Shown here: positions 35,877-46,445 of the stretch, in pieces
Layout of the letters: each line of letters begins with the position of its first letter
Position numbering within the stretch: the first letter of the stretch is position 1
Source of the DNA: Bacteroidetes bacterium SCGC AAA795-G10
Lineage (GTDB): Bacteria; Bacteroidota; Bacteroidia; Flavobacteriales; Flavobacteriaceae
Direction of reading: 5' to 3'
DNA length: 64,000 nt
Assembly (NCBI GenBank): GCA_003130815.1
Contig: QFDA01000001.1
Location: 696,131 to 760,130 of the forward strand
The notes under the pieces: model-generated
The model's database searches: none
Seen by the model: only the letters and a program-made list of their open reading frames with translations
Told to the model about the DNA's origin: nothing
Made by a program: the position numbers and the translations under genes

Positions 35877-37697
35877 GTGAGGTATTTTAAATGTTTTTTT
35901 TCAACTTACTTAATATTAATACTTGGCACTTGTAATAAAGATTATCATCCTGTAGGAGAACCTATATTTTCAGATTTAACCTTAGAAACAAAACAAAAAA
36001 ATATTCCTGTTTTTACCTATCAACAAAGTGTTAATGAGGTTCAATCAAATGTTCAGCCACTCGCACAATTAGGGCAAATCAATCACCCTGTTTTTGGAGT
36101 TGTAAAAGCGAGTATTTTTACTCAAATATCAATTGGCTCGGACCTTTTCTTTGGAAATCTAAAACAATCTTTAGAGAACTCTGGAGATCAGAATGATGTA
36201 AACATTATTCCTGAAAATGAAACCATAAAAGAAGTATACTTAGAAATTCCTTTTTTTTCTAATACAGATGATTCAGATAACGATGGAGTAATTGACCTTT
36301 TTGATGCAGATCCTAATGATCCTGCAAGTAATTCGGATAATGATAATTTAACGGATATAGTCGAGTCTCAATTAGGGTTAAATCCCTTAAGTGAAGACAG
36401 CGATGGCGATGGTATTTTTGACCACGATGACAATGACAATCAAAATTATGATAGTGAGAATAGAGTATATGAAATCGATTCTATTTATGGGAATCGTAAT
36501 TCCGAATTTAACTTGCAAATTTATGAGTTAACATACTATTTAAATAATCTAGATTCAAATGATAATTTTGAATCTGCCCAAATATATTATTCAAATCGTG
36601 ATTATTATGACGAGGGGTTTATAGGAGAAACACTTTTCAATGGACAAATCAAACTTAACTTTAACGAGGTTAGATTAAATTTTGCCGAAGATGATCCAGC
36701 TACCGAAGATATTGATGAAACAACATTAGTTGAAACGAGATTAAGTCCTCGTCTTAGGATTCCGTTAAACAAAAATTTTTTCCAAAAAAACTTGATAGAG
36801 CTTGAGGGGACAGACTTCTTATTTGATGATACGACTTATCAGAAAAAAATGAGAGGTCTAATTATACGAGGTGATAATTTTTCGGATAATCTTTACATGC
36901 TATTGGATATTCAGAACGCTTCAATTAAGATTAAGTATGACTTTGAAGACTATAATACTCAAGGAACACTAGATGATTTGTCGGATGATTTAATTGAAAA
37001 AAGGGAGAGAGATTTAACATTGACTTTGGGAAATACTCGGATAAATTCTTTAAAAAATTCAGTTTTTGATTCAGCTATTCAAAGCAGAATAGAAACTTCA
37101 CTAAATAGTCAGCCATCAGATAAATTATTTGTTCAAAGTAGCCGTTTACACGGGAAAATTAGACTTTTCTCACATGAAGACCCTGAAGTAAACGAAATAT
37201 TAAATAATATAAGGGAAGAGAAATTACTTGTAAATCAGGCAAACCTAATTTTTTATGTTGATTCTGAAATCATAACTGAGGGAATTACTGCACAAAGAAT
37301 CTATCTATATAATTATAATAATGGATTACCAATTAGTGATTACATAAGTGATGTCTCAACATCAAATTTTGGAACTAACTCAAATAAATCAACTTTTGGT
37401 GGGATTTTAGAACTAAGTGAAGATGGGAAGCCCTTTCGATACAAATTTAATTTGACTAATCACATAACAAATATTATAAAGAATGATTCTTTGAATTATG
37501 ACTTAGGTCTAACTACAACTGGAAACATAGATGACCCATTTCCTATTAAAGCTAAAACAAGCGATCAAGGCGCTGATATTGATTACCCTTTATCTGGGAC
37601 ACTTAATCCTTTAGGCACAGTCTTGGTTGGTTCTCATCCAGACAGTACCATGATGAATAAAAAAGCTAAGTTAGAGCTAATTTATTCTTCATATTAA
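35877..37697 (+). CDS. DUF4270 lipoprotein with calcium-binding-type Asp repeats
   Basis: A 606-residue exported protein with a lipobox (L-G-T-C, Cys19) and GTG start. The N-terminal QSVNEVQSNVQPLAQLGQINHPVFG and later parts match DUF4270, a Bacteroidota family of surface or outer-membrane lipoproteins of unknown role. Between residues about 131 and 188 it carries thrombospondin type-3-like repeats: DSDNDGVIDLFD, ADPNDPASNSDND, DSDGDGIFDHDD. Such repeats bind calcium. It follows the GlgA-like gene at 9 bases, a fixed pairing in the lineage, suggesting a joint but unknown surface task. It converges with the permease gene. Confidence 0.85.
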   Translation: MRYFKCFFSTYLILILGTCNKDYHPVGEPIFSDLTLETKQKNIPVFTYQQSVNEVQSNVQPLAQLGQINHPVFGVVKASIFTQISIGSDLFFGNLKQSLENSGDQNDVNIIPENETIKEVYLEIPFFSNTDDSDNDGVIDLFDADPNDPASNSDNDNLTDIVESQLGLNPLSEDSDGDGIFDHDDNDNQNYDSENRVYEIDSIYGNRNSEFNLQIYELTYYLNNLDSNDNFESAQIYYSNRDYYDEGFIGETLFNGQIKLNFNEVRLNFAEDDPATEDIDETTLVETRLSPRLRIPLNKNFFQKNLIELEGTDFLFDDTTYQKKMRGLIIRGDNFSDNLYMLLDIQNASIKIKYDFEDYNTQGTLDDLSDDLIEKRERDLTLTLGNTRINSLKNSVFDSAIQSRIETSLNSQPSDKLFVQSSRLHGKIRLFSHEDPEVNEILNNIREEKLLVNQANLIFYVDSEIITEGITAQRIYLYNYNNGLPISDYISDVSTSNFGTNSNKSTFGGILELSEDGKPFRYKFNLTNHITNIIKNDSLNYDLGLTTTGNIDDPFPIKAKTSDQGADIDYPLSGTLNPLGTVLVGSHPDSTMMNKKAKLELIYSSY

Positions 37698-37701
37698 TGA
37701 A

Positions 37702-39033
37702 CTATAAATAAAGCCAAATTGTGTAGCAAATAAATAATATTGTGAAACCTATCAGACCTTGGATAAAAGTTCCTATAGTATGGGTTTTAAGTGCAGTTTT
37801 TGTATCTATCATACTCATTTGTGATACAATCCAAAAATAAGAATCGTTTAGATGCGAAACGGTCATAGAACCTACTCCTATAGCCATTATAATCCAGACT
37901 TTACCTAATTCAGTCTCTAATCCGAATAGGGGAAGTAACGGCAAGCAAATAGATGATGAGGTAATTATTGCAACGGTAGATGAACCTTGAGCAGTTTTTA
38001 AGAACGCAGCAATTAAAAATGGAATTATTACCCCAAAAGAGTTATTAAATGAAAGATTTGTGAAATAATCTTGAAAGGGGATAGTTTGAATTATTTTACC
38101 TAAACCTCCTCCCATACCTGTAATCAATAGTATTGGGACTGCTTTTTTAAATGATTCTTTAAAAGTATAGACAATCGTTTTTTTTCGATTTTTTTTAATT
38201 AAATGAAATGAAAAAATCATTCCAATTCCCAAAGCAAAAACAGGATGTGATATGATATTAGCAATTTCAATTATAATTTGATTATTTGAAGTAAAATTTG
38301 AGATTGGTCCAAAACTAAGAAGAAAAATAGGTGCTATGATTGGTAATAACGCTTGACCAAAACTTGGAGTAATTCTAGTTTCAAGTTTGGCGAAGATTAT
38401 ATCATTACTATTACTATTTACTCCTTTTTTTTTAATTAAAAAGTTGGCATAAGTAGCCCCAATCAAAATTAGTATAAAGGCAAAAAAAGATCCGAAAACA
38501 ACAAGTAAAAAAAGATTGTCTAGCTTAAGATTAAATGCTGCTGCAAGTGGTCCTGGCGTTGGAGGTACTAAAACATGAGGGGCAAACAATCCTGTTGATA
38601 ATGCGGCTGTTAAGCCAGCTATAGGAATTTTTCCCTGTTTTGAGAGTGTCTTGTTAAGATTAGATAGAATCACAAAAGCTACATCACAAAAAATAGGAAT
38701 AGAGACTAGGTATCCTATTAAACTAATAGCATATGGTAGAGGAATTCTTTTTAGATTTTTTAGAATGCCTCTAGCTAATGAATGAGTTCCTCCGGATTTT
38801 TCTAGTAAAACTCCTATTATGATTCCGAAAATAATTAATAGTCCTAGATTTTCTACTATCCCAAATAGCCCTTTAAATATTATGAAAATATTTTGTTCAA
38901 TTGGAATTTGAAGTAAAAATCCAAGGATTATGGCAGCCAAAAATAAGACTATAGATGGATGTAGTTTAAACTTTGAAATGCCTAATATTACCAAAAGTAA
39001 GACTATGAATATACTCGCTACAGGAAATAACAT
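37702..39033 (-). CDS. GntP family (gluconate:H+ symporter-like) permease
   Basis: A 443-residue membrane protein of the GntP family with about 12-13 helices. Visible marks are HPSIVLFLAAIILGF, GIIIGVLLEKSGG (about 77), PIFCDVAFVIL, the HVLVPPTPGPLAAA motif (about 153), GMGGGLGKII and TAQGSSTVAIITSS (about 345), all characteristic. GntP proteins carry gluconate or other sugar acids such as glycerate; the substrate is not clear because no sugar-acid catabolic gene is adjacent. The flavoprotein gene on the same strand lies 39 bases upstream. Confidence 0.9.
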   Translation of the reverse strand: MLFPVASIFIVLLLVILGISKFKLHPSIVLFLAAIILGFLLQIPIEQNIFIIFKGLFGIVENLGLLIIFGIIIGVLLEKSGGTHSLARGILKNLKRIPLPYAISLIGYLVSIPIFCDVAFVILSNLNKTLSKQGKIPIAGLTAALSTGLFAPHVLVPPTPGPLAAAFNLKLDNLFLLVVFGSFFAFILILIGATYANFLIKKKGVNSNSNDIIFAKLETRITPSFGQALLPIIAPIFLLSFGPISNFTSNNQIIIEIANIISHPVFALGIGMIFSFHLIKKNRKKTIVYTFKESFKKAVPILLITGMGGGLGKIIQTIPFQDYFTNLSFNNSFGVIIPFLIAAFLKTAQGSSTVAIITSSSICLPLLPLFGLETELGKVWIIMAIGVGSMTVSHLNDSYFWIVSQMSMIDTKTALKTHTIGTFIQGLIGFTILFICYTIWLYL

Positions 39034-39072
39034 AGCTTCTAATATAGATAAATATGTATAGATAGATAAGTT

Positions 39073-40038
39073 TTATTTTTGTTGCAAGGCCACTGAATTC
39101 ATTATTATTGAAGCATGTATCCTTGAGTTTTCAATGAACCATTTATTTGTTTTGTAGCCGCCACAGACCACTCCTGCTAAATAGACCCCTTTTGAATTAG
39201 ATTCCATAGTTCCATCATTATATATCGGTGTTTTATAATCGTCTTTTTGAAATCTAACACCAACACTCTCCAACATCTCAAAGTTTGGCTCATAGCCTGT
39301 CATCGCTAAAACAAAGTCATTAGCAATCGTATAAGTTTTTTTATTGTCCTTAAAATGAATAAAATCTTTTTCAATTAATGTGATTTCAGCATTAAAATAG
39401 GCTTTAATCGATCCCTCTTTAATCCTATTTACTATATCGGGGCGGGCCCAATACTTTACATTTGTGCCGATTTCTTTTTCGCGGATTATCATAGTAACGC
39501 TTTTAGCGCCCTTTCTATAAGTTTCTAAAGCTACATCTACGGCAGAGTTTGCAGATCCAACAACTACTATATCCATTCCAAAGTAAGGATGAGGTTCAGT
39601 ATAATAATGTTTAACTTTAGAAAGGTCTTCACCAGGAACTCCAATTAAAAATGGACGGTCATAAAAACCTGTAGCAAAAACAATATTATCTGATTTATAA
39701 GTTGCATTGTTAGTTTTAACTTTAAATTGAACCTTATCTTTTTTTATATTTTCTACAGATTCGTATAGATTTAATTTAAGCTTCCAATGGCTTGTAACCC
39801 TTCTGTAATATTCCAAGGCTTCAGCCCTTGTTGGCTTTGAGTTATGGGAAATAAAAGGCACACCACCAATTTCTAGTTTATCTGACGTTGAAAAAAAAGT
39901 CATATTTAAAGGATAATTATATAATGAATTTACAAGGACACCCTTATCAAAAATCATATATTTCAACCCCTTTTTTTTTGCCTCAATTGCACATGCAAGC
40001 CCAATTGGACCTGCACCTATAATAATAACATCTATCAT
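39073..40038 (-). CDS. ypdA: YpdA family FAD-dependent oxidoreductase (putative bacillithiol disulfide reductase)
   Basis: A 321-residue flavoprotein of the thioredoxin-reductase-like group without the CxxC redox pair. It has the FAD site IIIGAGPIGLACAIEAKKKGL at the N-terminus, a second nucleotide site VVVGSANSAVDVALETYRKGAKS (about 158, NADPH) and a final GVYLAGVVCGGYKTNKWFIENSR. The VVCGGY cysteine region matches YpdA, which reduces bacillithiol disulfide with NADPH in Firmicutes. Bacteroidota also make bacillithiol in some cases. The bsh biosynthesis genes are not in the window, so the substrate is inferred from family. Confidence 0.85.
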   Translation of the reverse strand: MIDVIIIGAGPIGLACAIEAKKKGLKYMIFDKGVLVNSLYNYPLNMTFFSTSDKLEIGGVPFISHNSKPTRAEALEYYRRVTSHWKLKLNLYESVENIKKDKVQFKVKTNNATYKSDNIVFATGFYDRPFLIGVPGEDLSKVKHYYTEPHPYFGMDIVVVGSANSAVDVALETYRKGAKSVTMIIREKEIGTNVKYWARPDIVNRIKEGSIKAYFNAEITLIEKDFIHFKDNKKTYTIANDFVLAMTGYEPNFEMLESVGVRFQKDDYKTPIYNDGTMESNSKGVYLAGVVCGGYKTNKWFIENSRIHASIIMNSVALQQK

Positions 40039-40196
40039 GGTTCGAATGTATGAATCTTTTAAAAATCAATACAAACTATTATAAATAACTATCTAAAAAA
40101 AATAAGTTATAATTTTAAGTAATAATATAAAGTTTATAAATTCACTAATAACCAGTAAAATTAATTATATATAGTTTATATCTATGATAATATATT

Positions 40197-41231
40197 TTAT
40201 GATAGTAAAATCCTTTGTCTTATAAGAATAGAAACAATGCATAATGTCAAATATACTGTCATCATTGAGTTTCCAAGATAATAAGCTATAAAAATAGAAG
40301 TAAATAACCACCAAATAGGAAATAAAAATGCTCCTAAAGCATATTTCATTGAGCTAACAAAAACTTTGTCATCAAATCGATTTATTATCTTTCTCGTAAT
40401 CCATAGTGGAATTATGTTTGGAATACTTAAAACTAAAATTAGGATGGATTCTATTTTAGTAGTATTTCTTCTTTTAGGCAAATCACTTAAAGAATCTCGA
40501 AGGGCTTTTTTTAAATCATCGAAACTCATTTTTGTTGTTATGCGATTTATGCATTCCTTTTGCATATGATATTTTTCTGTTTCAAATGGGAGCCACAGAC
40601 ATTCCTGCATTCGTATCTGTAGTTCTTCTCTGATTAAATTTATATTTTCAGCTTCATTTAGTTTGGAGTCTATAAAATCTGACACCAATATTGGCTTTCC
40701 ATATACAAGATGAAGAGTAGTGCAAGTTTGTTTGTGGTGTCCATAATTAATACCCACTGGAAGAATATAGATCTTTTTATCATTATTATAATTTTGGGCT
40801 TGATACGCTAGTCTGCTACTTCCTTTTGAAAGTTTTTTTAAATAATATTCATCATGATGACCACCTTCTGAAAACATCATTAAAAATTTACCTTCTCCTA
40901 ACAATTCAAAGCATTTTTTGAAAGTAATATCATTTTTTTTTAAATTACTGTACCCATTCCTTATTCTATACACAGGGAGCATTTGTAGTGCATCTAAAAA
41001 CCATTGAAGCGGTCCACCAAATACATCACTCCTTGTTAGAGATGTAATTTTTTTTGGTGTCATAGAACCTATAAGTAGGGGGTCTAAAAAGGCACCTTGA
41101 TGATTTGGTGAAAATAGTACTCCACCGTCTTTAGGAATATTTTGATAACCATATTCCTTTATATCTCTAAAAAAAATTTGGTTATAGTATCTCAAAAAAT
41201 ACTTAAGTGAAAAATAAAAGATGTTTTTCAA
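40197..41231 (-). CDS. PlsC-like 1-acylglycerol-3-phosphate acyltransferase family protein
   Basis: A 344-residue membrane-associated acyltransferase. The catalytic block reads SPNHQGAFLDPLLIGS, where His and Asp are five residues apart instead of the usual four (HX5D), a form I associate with Bacteroidota. The acceptor-binding block is FSEGGHHDEYYLKK near residue 119, replacing FPEGTRS. C-terminal hydrophobic segments (about 255-340) suggest two to three membrane helices. It may acylate lysophosphatidic acid or another lipid. It is a single gene flanked by AT-rich spacers of 158 and 245 bases in which I see no further gene. Confidence 0.87.
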   Translation of the reverse strand: MKNIFYFSLKYFLRYYNQIFFRDIKEYGYQNIPKDGGVLFSPNHQGAFLDPLLIGSMTPKKITSLTRSDVFGGPLQWFLDALQMLPVYRIRNGYSNLKKNDITFKKCFELLGEGKFLMMFSEGGHHDEYYLKKLSKGSSRLAYQAQNYNNDKKIYILPVGINYGHHKQTCTTLHLVYGKPILVSDFIDSKLNEAENINLIREELQIRMQECLWLPFETEKYHMQKECINRITTKMSFDDLKKALRDSLSDLPKRRNTTKIESILILVLSIPNIIPLWITRKIINRFDDKVFVSSMKYALGAFLFPIWWLFTSIFIAYYLGNSMMTVYLTLCIVSILIRQRILLS

Positions 41232-41476
41232 AATACAATAAGGTTACTTGTTTTTTTACATATAATGTAGTGAGTAAACGTAGCAATTTTTTTTCTAAGA
41301 ATATAAATTAAACTTTAAAATAAATAACCTGTAAGCTAAGTCTTTGAATAAAATTCTCTTATTATAGACAAAAAAATATTAACTTGGCATTGAATAAAAG
41401 ACAAGATAAAGCCTTAAATATATTTGAATTCACTTTAGCTTGCTCGGTTATTCAAGACAAATGAAAATAAAATAAT

Positions 41477-44400
41477 ATGAAAACAAAGAATATATTTAAA
41501 AGGGTATTTTTTGCCCTATTTTTTTTAACCATCCAACTTACTCTTGCACAAAATACAATTTCAGGTAAAATAGTTGATTCTGAGAATCAAGAAGCTATTC
41601 CTGGAGCTAATGTCATTGTTTTAGGATCAAATACTGGAGCAGTGGCTGATTTCGATGGTAATTTTACATTGAATACTTCCGCTGAACTTCCTTTAACAAT
41701 AGAGGCAAGTTATGTAGGTTATAGCTCTAAAAGTTTTGAAGTTACAAGTTTAGATCAAGATATTGTTATTTCTTTAGATTTTGGTCAGAATCTTAATGAA
41801 GTTGTTATATCAGCATCGAGGAGATCAGAAAAGATTTTGGATGCACCTGCTTCTGTTTCAATAATTTCAACTCAGGACATTGAAAATACAGCTAATGTTA
41901 ATGATCCTGTGAGAAATTTGATTAACATACCTGGATTGCAATTCCAACAGCAATCTGCTAATTCAATAAATTTTGAAATGAGAGCTGGCTCTGGTGTTTT
42001 TGGGACAAGTGTTTTTCCAATACTTGACTATCGATTTCTTCAATCACCAGCATCAGGATCTTTTTTCGCTTTTCAATCAGGATTGTCTAATTTGGATATA
42101 GAGAGAATTGAAATTGTTAGAGGTGCTGCGTCTGCCTTATACGGCCCTGGTGTTGAATCAGGTGTAGTTCATTTTTTCTCTAAAAAAGCTATTGATAAAC
42201 CAGGGACATCAGTTGAGCTTATCGGAGGAAACTTAAGTACCCTTCAAGGTGCAGTTAGACATGCTTATGCAAATGATAAGAAAACCTTTGGGTTTAAAAT
42301 TAATGCTCAATACAAAAAAGGTGATGAATTCAGTTTAGATCCTGTAGAGGATGCTCAGTTTTTAGGGGCTATAAATCAGGCTACTGCCAATGGGATTGTT
42401 CAACCAGTTGTAAAAAATAATCGGATTGATCCAAGTGTTCAACCAATTGACCAAATTCCAGTCCTTTCTCGTGCAGACATAGATCCTGATGGAGACGGGA
42501 ATGCTTACTTGAATGAATATGAAACTTTTATGGCTAATGCTCATTTAGAATTTAGACCCAATGATAAAACTGATGCTGTAATTTCAGGTGGGATTAATTC
42601 AGGAAACGGACTAATAAATCAAGCACAAGGACCTGGATATGCCGCTGGAAACGACTATTGGGGTCAGGCTAGGATTAGATCTGGAGGATTTTTCGGACAA
42701 CTATCATATACAGCTAATGATGGTGGAAGTGAAAATGCACCATTTTATCTTTATTTGACCGCTCAAAGAATTATAACAAAAAGATCTGCACTTGATGTCC
42801 AATTACAATATAGCTTTGATACTGAAAACTTCCTTGATTCAAATTTCACTTTTGGTGCTGATTATAGAGATATTGGTGCAGATTCAGAAAATACACTTTT
42901 TGGTATTAATGATGGAAGTAATGATTACATAAATTATGGTGTTTATGGACAAGGGACTTCACGTTTTAGTGACAAACTAGACCTTACTTACGCCTTAAGG
43001 TACGATAAATTAAATTTCGTCGATAAAGGTAAAATAGCACCAAGGATAGCCCTTGTATTCAAGCCAAATGCTAAAAATAGTTTTAGATTAACTTACAACG
43101 AAGCTGTTTTTGGACCAAGTGCTTTAGAGACCTATGTTGACTTTCCAGTTCAAATACAAGCACCGGGAATCCTAGACGTTTGGTTATCAGGACAAACATC
43201 GGCTCAAAATTTTGATCCAAATGCACCAATTGAAGTGGTTGGTAGTGGAGGACAAGTTTATCTTCCAGCAAATACAACTGATTGGCCACTTGCTGTTCCT
43301 TATGGAGCAGTAGCAGATCAGGTACTCCCATTGCTTTATCAAGGAGTTGGAGCTAATCCTAATTATGCTCCTCTTGAACCTTTAGTTCGAAACTTTTTTA
43401 GTACGTATCAACCTGCTGGAACATCAGGAACAATCCAGGGATATAATGCGTTTAATGGAACCCCAATGCCACAAGCTGTTGGCACACCTTCGGCACTACT
43501 TGGGACTACCACATCTTGGGAAGTTGGATACAAAGGTTTACTTGGAGATAAATTTGCAATAGGATTGGATGTATATACTTTTGCTAGGACTGGATCAACA
43601 CAATTTACAGCAATTGGTCCTACATTTAGGCTTACAGGTGCTGAGAACATACCTAATGATCTAGGAGCTCAAGTTGCTGCTGATTTTGCAGCTGATCCTG
43701 TTATTAGTGGAGCAATTACTCAAGCTGTAACTGCTTTAACACAAGCTGCTGTAGAAGCTCAATATACAGCAAATGGTATACCTGAAGCAATATGGGCAAC
43801 TGGTGCTCCAGCAGGAGCATTATTTCCAGGATCACCAGCAGTCGCACCTGTTTCAGCAGCTGTTGCAGCAGCTGCGCCTGGTCAGATTGCAGCGGCGAAT
43901 GCTGAAGTAGCCACTCTAGTTGGGGGAGCTTTTGTTCAAGGAGGACAGGCTTATACATCTTTGATTAATACTGCTGCAGTAGGTGTCATTGAATCACAAA
44001 GGGTACCTCAGAACGATGGAATAGCTCATATTTCTGCAGGATATAGAATTTTTGATAATGTAACACGTTCACACTGGGGGAGTGATCTTTCAATGGAATA
44101 TTTCGCAACTGAGAAACTAACTTTCTGGGGAAATGCTTCTTGGTTAAGTCAAAATGAGTGGAATCCTGGTGAGGAAAATGATGACGATCTTCCTTTTCAA
44201 GATTTTCTCAATGCACCAAGATTCAAATTCCGTTTAGGGATGGATTACCTTGATAGAAATGGATTCCAGTTTTCTCTAGCATTCCAACACGATGACGAGT
44301 TCAACTCCAATCAAGGGTTTTATGCAGGAACTGTCCAAGAAAAAAACCTAGTGGACGCCAGTATTGGATACAGGTTATCAGACAGTGTAAAATTAGATCT

Positions 44401-44497
44401 TTCATCAACCAATTTATTTAATCAACAGTACAGAGCATTTCCAAATATGCCAGTTATCGGTAGAAGGTTAAATCTTAGATTGGTTTTTGATCTCTAA
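41477..44497 (+). CDS. large TonB-dependent receptor with alanine-rich insertion
   Basis: A 1006-residue outer-membrane receptor. It has a signal peptide (to about 25, TLAQ), a carboxypeptidase-regulatory-like domain (26-115, SGKIVDSENQEAIPGANVIV), a plug domain (about 125-250, with PASVSIIS, RIEIVRGAASALYGPG) and a barrel ending in RRLNLRLVFDL. No SusD partner follows, so it is probably not a SusC-type glycan importer. Two oddities are an EF-hand-like loop DPDGDGNAYLNE at 336-347 and an alanine-rich, low-complexity stretch at about 728-838 that would sit in an extracellular loop. A strong terminator follows, so it is monocistronic. Substrate unknown. Confidence 0.9.
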   Translation: MKTKNIFKRVFFALFFLTIQLTLAQNTISGKIVDSENQEAIPGANVIVLGSNTGAVADFDGNFTLNTSAELPLTIEASYVGYSSKSFEVTSLDQDIVISLDFGQNLNEVVISASRRSEKILDAPASVSIISTQDIENTANVNDPVRNLINIPGLQFQQQSANSINFEMRAGSGVFGTSVFPILDYRFLQSPASGSFFAFQSGLSNLDIERIEIVRGAASALYGPGVESGVVHFFSKKAIDKPGTSVELIGGNLSTLQGAVRHAYANDKKTFGFKINAQYKKGDEFSLDPVEDAQFLGAINQATANGIVQPVVKNNRIDPSVQPIDQIPVLSRADIDPDGDGNAYLNEYETFMANAHLEFRPNDKTDAVISGGINSGNGLINQAQGPGYAAGNDYWGQARIRSGGFFGQLSYTANDGGSENAPFYLYLTAQRIITKRSALDVQLQYSFDTENFLDSNFTFGADYRDIGADSENTLFGINDGSNDYINYGVYGQGTSRFSDKLDLTYALRYDKLNFVDKGKIAPRIALVFKPNAKNSFRLTYNEAVFGPSALETYVDFPVQIQAPGILDVWLSGQTSAQNFDPNAPIEVVGSGGQVYLPANTTDWPLAVPYGAVADQVLPLLYQGVGANPNYAPLEPLVRNFFSTYQPAGTSGTIQGYNAFNGTPMPQAVGTPSALLGTTTSWEVGYKGLLGDKFAIGLDVYTFARTGSTQFTAIGPTFRLTGAENIPNDLGAQVAADFAADPVISGAITQAVTALTQAAVEAQYTANGIPEAIWATGAPAGALFPGSPAVAPVSAAVAAAAPGQIAAANAEVATLVGGAFVQGGQAYTSLINTAAVGVIESQRVPQNDGIAHISAGYRIFDNVTRSHWGSDLSMEYFATEKLTFWGNASWLSQNEWNPGEENDDDLPFQDFLNAPRFKFRLGMDYLDRNGFQFSLAFQHDDEFNSNQGFYAGTVQEKNLVDASIGYRLSDSVKLDLSSTNLFNQQYRAFPNMPVIGRRLNLRLVFDL

Positions 44498-44520
44498 ATT
44501 CAGAGTTTTAAATAACTTAA

Positions 44521-44550
44521 AAGGCAGCAATAATTGCTGCCTTTTTTTGT
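44521..44550 (+). terminator. strong Rho-independent terminator after the TonB receptor
   Basis: A perfect 10-bp stem (44521-44530 aaggcagcaa with 44534-44543) with a 3-base loop is followed by a run of T. It lies 23 bases after the receptor stop codon and isolates it from atpD. Confidence 0.9.
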
Positions 44551-44641
44551 TAAAATTTTTGTCAAAAAAAAAAGAGGTATTTCTCAAAATTACAAGCAAC
44601 TCTCTTATATTTACCAATTAAAAAAATTTAAATTACGATAG

Positions 44642-46165
<1,524 letters not shown>

Positions 46166-46166
46166 A

Positions 46167-46442
46167 ATGAATCTTTCAATTGTTTCTCCCGAATCTTTGC
46201 TTTTTAAGGGTGAAGTGGAAAGTGTCACTTTGCCAGGAACTTCTGGTTACTTTCAGATTTTAAATAATCACACTTCATTAGTTTCAACTTTAGCATCAGG
46301 AAAAATAAAAATTCAAGGGAAAATTAATTTAGATGAAATAAACAAAAATAAGTTTGAATATAAAGAGGGTTTTACATATTTAAAGATCATTTCTGGTGTG
46401 GTTGAGGTTTTAAATAATAAGGTCACAATTCTAACTAACTAA
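46167..46442 (+). CDS. atpC: F1F0 ATP synthase subunit epsilon
   Basis: The epsilon subunit of the F1 rotor stalk. Only the N-terminal beta-sandwich is present (91 residues: LSIVSPESLLFKGEVESVTLPGTSG, LNNHTSLVSTLASGKI, SGVVEVLNNKVTILT); the C-terminal helical pair that acts as an ATPase brake in E. coli (about 138 residues) is absent. The short form is usual in Bacteroidota. It starts 1 base after the atpD stop and converges with recX. Confidence 0.95.
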   Translation: MNLSIVSPESLLFKGEVESVTLPGTSGYFQILNNHTSLVSTLASGKIKIQGKINLDEINKNKFEYKEGFTYLKIISGVVEVLNNKVTILTN

Positions 46443-46445
46443 AAT

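Noticed and set aside
41419-41426. TATATTTG upstream of the large TonB receptor as a promoter
   Set aside because: It matches the -7 consensus, but the nearest TTG elements are 26 and 32 bases upstream, outside the usual spacing; not listed as a feature.
43083-43958. Three minus-strand frames of about 80 codons within the TonB receptor
   Set aside because: They are antisense shadows; the alanine codons give long Leu/Gln-rich open frames on the reverse strand and no domain is seen.
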